DNA of 43,729 bases from contig LVAA01000016.1 in the NCBI GenBank assembly GCA_001603955.1, positions 1 to 43,729 of the forward strand. Reading direction: 5' to 3'. Below, in pieces: positions 41,723 through 43,729 of the stretch (the stretch's first letter is position 1; each line of letters begins with the position of its first letter). This DNA comes from Syntrophobacterales bacterium Delta_02. Lineage in GTDB: Bacteria; Desulfobacterota; Syntrophorhabdia; Syntrophorhabdales; Syntrophorhabdaceae. The translations under genes were made by a program, and so were the position numbers. The notes beneath the pieces are model-generated. The model was not told the origin of the DNA and searched no databases. It worked only from the letters and a program-made list of their open reading frames with translations.

Positions 41723-42490
41723 ATGGATATTGCAACCCTCCTCGGTTTGGTGGTCGGAATCGGCTCCGTTCTTCTTGCCTTCCTCATGGAAGGGGGGCAC
41801 CTCTCGGCGCTGATCCAGGTACCGGCCATGATACTCGTCGTGTTTGGTACCTTCGGCGCGGCAACGGTGACCACCTCCGTTAAGCAGCTCGTCAATCTTC
41901 CCAATCTCATGAAGGTGGCCCTCTCCGAAAAGAAGATGGATTCCCGGCAGCTCATCGATCTTCTTTTCGATCTCTCCCAGAAGGCGAGGAAGAACGGGCT
42001 GCTGAGCCTCGAAAAGGACCTCGACGCCATAGAGGAACCCTTTCTGCGAAAGGCCATACAGCTGGCCATCGACGGTTTCGAAACGAACAAGATACGGGAG
42101 ATCCTCGAGATAGAGATGGTTTACATCGAGGAGCGCCACAAGGCCGGGGCCGCCTTTTTTCAGAGACTCGGCGGTTTCTCCCCGACGCTGGGTATCATAG
42201 GGACGGTCCTCGGGCTCATCCACGCCCTGGGGAGCATGGAGAGCAGCTCCAACATGGCCTCCGCCATTGCGAGCGCCTTCATCGCCACCCTGTGGGGCGT
42301 CGCCCTCGCCAACCTCGTGTACCTGCCCCTGTCGGACAAGTTGAGGCACAAGCACCAGGACGAGGCCCTCTACCTGGAGATCATAACGGAGGGCGCCATA
42401 TCACTGGCCATGGGTGACAACCCCCGTGTCATCAGGATGAAGCTGGTCTCGTTCCTGCTTCCCGACAAACGGATGGAGGACAGGCGGTGA
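41723..42490 (+). CDS. motA: Flagellar stator protein MotA
   Basis: A 255-residue inner-membrane proton-channel subunit with four helices (about 3-22, 33-52, 150-172, 182-202). Conserved features are FFQRLGGFSPTLGIIGTVLG, with the channel Pro154, and LYLPL-type Pro202, plus the charged cytoplasmic loop containing ARKNGLLSLE that contacts the rotor. MotA and MotB form the stator that couples ion flow to rotation. The sequence fits the proton-type family. The end overlaps motB by 4 bp (GTGA). Confidence 0.95.
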   Translation: MDIATLLGLVVGIGSVLLAFLMEGGHLSALIQVPAMILVVFGTFGAATVTTSVKQLVNLPNLMKVALSEKKMDSRQLIDLLFDLSQKARKNGLLSLEKDLDAIEEPFLRKAIQLAIDGFETNKIREILEIEMVYIEERHKAGAAFFQRLGGFSPTLGIIGTVLGLIHALGSMESSSNMASAIASAFIATLWGVALANLVYLPLSDKLRHKHQDEALYLEIITEGAISLAMGDNPRVIRMKLVSFLLPDKRMEDRR

Positions 42491-43212
42491 GACGGAAGAA
42501 AAAACCCGATGAGCACGAGAACCTGGAGCGCTGGCTCATCACCTATTCGGACCTCATCACGCTGCTCCTCGCCTTCTTCATCATGATGTATACCTTTTCA
42601 AAGCATGACTCGGAGAAATACAAAGAACTGGCGGGCCACCTGAAGTCGATATTCACCGGGGGATCGGGTGTCGCGGCCGCGGGAGCGGCGACGGGAAATG
42701 TCCCCTTCAACGTTTCCCTGAAGAAGCCCGGCTCCGCGGACGACGTGAAGGAGAGGCTCGAGGAGGAGATACGGAAGCTTGCGGACACCGATGCCCTCGG
42801 GAAGAAGATCTCCGTAATCACCGACGAGAGGGGAATCGTGATCAGGGTTCTGGACGAGGCCTTCTTCGACCTCGGCAAGGCCGACCTCAAACCGGGGGCG
42901 AAACGGACGCTTGACACCATAGCGCCCGTCATCAGCGCGGCGAACAATCCCCTGCGTGTGGAGGGCCATACCGACAACATGCCCATCTCGACCTCGGAAT
43001 TCAGGTCCAACTGGGAACTTTCGGTGCGGCGCGCCACGGAGGTCGTGCGCTACCTTATCGAGAAACACGACCTTTCCCCCCGGAGGATATCCGCCGTTGG
43101 CTATGCCGAGTACCACCCCGTGGCTCCCAACGACACCGCCGAGAACCGTTCCCGCAACCGCAGGATAGAGATCATCGTATCCAGATCCGTCACGGACGAT
43201 CAAAAAAAATAG
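42487..43212 (+). CDS. motB: Flagellar stator protein MotB
   Basis: A 241-residue stator partner. It has one membrane helix (about 17-35) with the ion-carrying D22 in TYSDLITLLLAFFIMMY, a linker and plug-like segment, and a C-terminal OmpA/MotB peptidoglycan-binding domain (about 115-235, with VEGHTDNMPI, NWELSVRRATEVVRYL, and NRSRNRRIEI). The GTG at 42487 overlaps the motA stop. MotB anchors the stator to the cell wall. No terminator is seen after it; the stop is followed by A-rich bases, not a hairpin. Confidence 0.95.
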   Translation: MRRKKKPDEHENLERWLITYSDLITLLLAFFIMMYTFSKHDSEKYKELAGHLKSIFTGGSGVAAAGAATGNVPFNVSLKKPGSADDVKERLEEEIRKLADTDALGKKISVITDERGIVIRVLDEAFFDLGKADLKPGAKRTLDTIAPVISAANNPLRVEGHTDNMPISTSEFRSNWELSVRRATEVVRYLIEKHDLSPRRISAVGYAEYHPVAPNDTAENRSRNRRIEIIVSRSVTDDQKK

Positions 43213-43292
43213 CCCTCCCCGTTGTTTCCGTGATCTTTGTGTGATATCGTAGCTGAAAGGCCGTCTGCCTGCGATGATGTCTCGTGCGGGGG

Positions 43293-43320
43293 TTATGGGT
43301 GATGGGTTATGGGTGATGGG
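43293..43320 (+). repeat. Tandem 14-bp repeat at the cupin start
   Basis: TTATGGGTGATGGG occurs twice without gap (43293-43306, 43307-43320). The second copy contains the ATG of the cupin gene (43309). Because 14 is not a multiple of 3, gain or loss of a copy would change start-site context, not the protein frame downstream. Confidence 0.8.
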
Positions 43321-43707
43321 AGAAAGAAAACATTCCACGCCATCGATGAAGCGGGTGGCGAGGGAAAAGCAAGGGACTTCCGCCCCTGGGGCTATTATGA
43401 GGTTCTGGCAGACCTGCCGGACTGCAAGGTCAAGAGGATAGTCGTGTATCCGGGGTGCCGTTTGAGCCTGCAGAGGCACAAGCATCGTGACGAACACTGG
43501 TTCGTGCTGGCCGGGAGCGCCATTGTGACCGTGGACCGCAAGGACATAACCCTTGACAGAGGCGGTTTTGTCGATATCCCCCGTGCTCTTTTGCACAGGG
43601 TGAACAACACCGGCACCGGGGATTTTGTCTTCATCGAGGTACAAACGGGAGACTATTTCGGAGAGGACGATATCGAAAGGCTGGAGGATGACTACGGAAG
43701 GGCGTAA
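43309..43707 (+). CDS. Stand-alone mannose-6-phosphate-isomerase type II-like cupin
   Basis: A 132-residue single-domain cupin like the C-terminal domain of AlgA/ManC-type enzymes. FRPWGYYEVL, the metal-binding SLQRHKHRDEHWFVL, IPRALLHRVNN, and FIEVQTGDYFGEDDIERLED with YGR are the family signatures. In fused enzymes this domain isomerises fructose 6-phosphate and mannose 6-phosphate, feeding GDP-mannose. No nucleotidyltransferase domain is attached. The ATG has no clean ribosome-binding site beyond the GGGTGATGGG repeat. The gene is complete: the TAA is 2 bp before the adapter. Confidence 0.83.
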   Translation: MGDGRKKTFHAIDEAGGEGKARDFRPWGYYEVLADLPDCKVKRIVVYPGCRLSLQRHKHRDEHWFVLAGSAIVTVDRKDITLDRGGFVDIPRALLHRVNNTGTGDFVFIEVQTGDYFGEDDIERLEDDYGRA

Positions 43708-43709
43708 AT

Positions 43710-43729
43710 CTGTCTCTTATACACATCTC
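43710..43729 (+). other. Nextera transposase adapter, read-through artefact
   Basis: The final 20 bases, CTGTCTCTTATACACATCTC, are the Tn5 mosaic end in adapter orientation plus one base consistent with the i7-side adapter. This is untrimmed sequencing-library sequence. Genomic sequence stops at about 43709. Confidence 0.95.

Overview
The window is about 43.7 kb of GC-rich, densely coded bacterial DNA from a motile Gram-negative. An outer-membrane efflux lipoprotein, a MotA/MotB stator, a flagellin and a very large surface-sugar locus are all present. Gene style (HD-GYP and PilZ regulators, B12-type radical SAM proteins, FkbM methyltransferases, TPR-glycosyltransferase fusions) suggests a Desulfobacterota/'deltaproteobacterial' lineage, but the window has no rRNA or other taxonomic marker, so this is a guess. 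The flagellin, FlbT and FlaF are of the type best known from Alphaproteobacteria. The last 20 bases match Nextera transposase adapter read-through, so the right edge is a library artefact.

Layout. (1) 1-56: start of a GDP-mannose 4,6-dehydratase gene running off the left edge. (2) 137-2190 (-): BaeR/BaeS-like two-component system, divergent from an envelope-stress and efflux operon at 2331-7821 (+): a possible 38-residue membrane protein, a Spy/CpxP-like protein, an outer-membrane factor, a MacA-like adaptor, and a MacB-type exporter split into ATPase and permease. (3) 7819-7980: a 31-bp perfect inverted repeat between convergent genes. (4) 7982-8962 (-): SGNH hydrolase. (5) 9078-11416 (+): sigma-28 promoter, structured leader, flagellin, a hairpin, a 64-residue unknown, flbT and flaF. 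(6) 11440-36609 (-): 20 genes in one direction, many joined by 4-bp ATGA/GTGA overlaps. These encode two giant multi-glycosyltransferase/TPR proteins, a GDP-heptose pathway (gmhB, hddA, hddC, a GDP-heptose dehydratase-like SDR, a DdahB/MlghB-like epimerase), a split transketolase, two FkbM methyltransferases, two B12-type radical SAM proteins, and an amino-sugar set (oxidoreductase, acetyltransferase, two aminotransferases, formyltransferase, epimerase). (7) 36822-43212 (+): sigma-28 promoter, a possible FliD-like protein, a FliT-like small protein, a small conserved-looking protein, a receiver protein, an HD-GYP response regulator, a PilZ protein, MotA and MotB. (8) 43309-43707 (+): stand-alone mannose-phosphate-isomerase-type cupin.

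How it fits together. Flagellar genes lie on both sides of the sugar operon, and its last gene, a four-glycosyltransferase protein, converges on flaF with a 23-bp gap. The simplest reading is a flagellin glycosylation island that makes a modified, probably O-methylated, deoxyheptose plus an N-acylated amino sugar and attaches them through TPR-tethered glycosyltransferases. A role in O-antigen or another surface glycan is not excluded. The transketolase pair could supply sedoheptulose 7-phosphate for the heptose branch. No sedoheptulose-7-phosphate isomerase (GmhA) is visible in the window.
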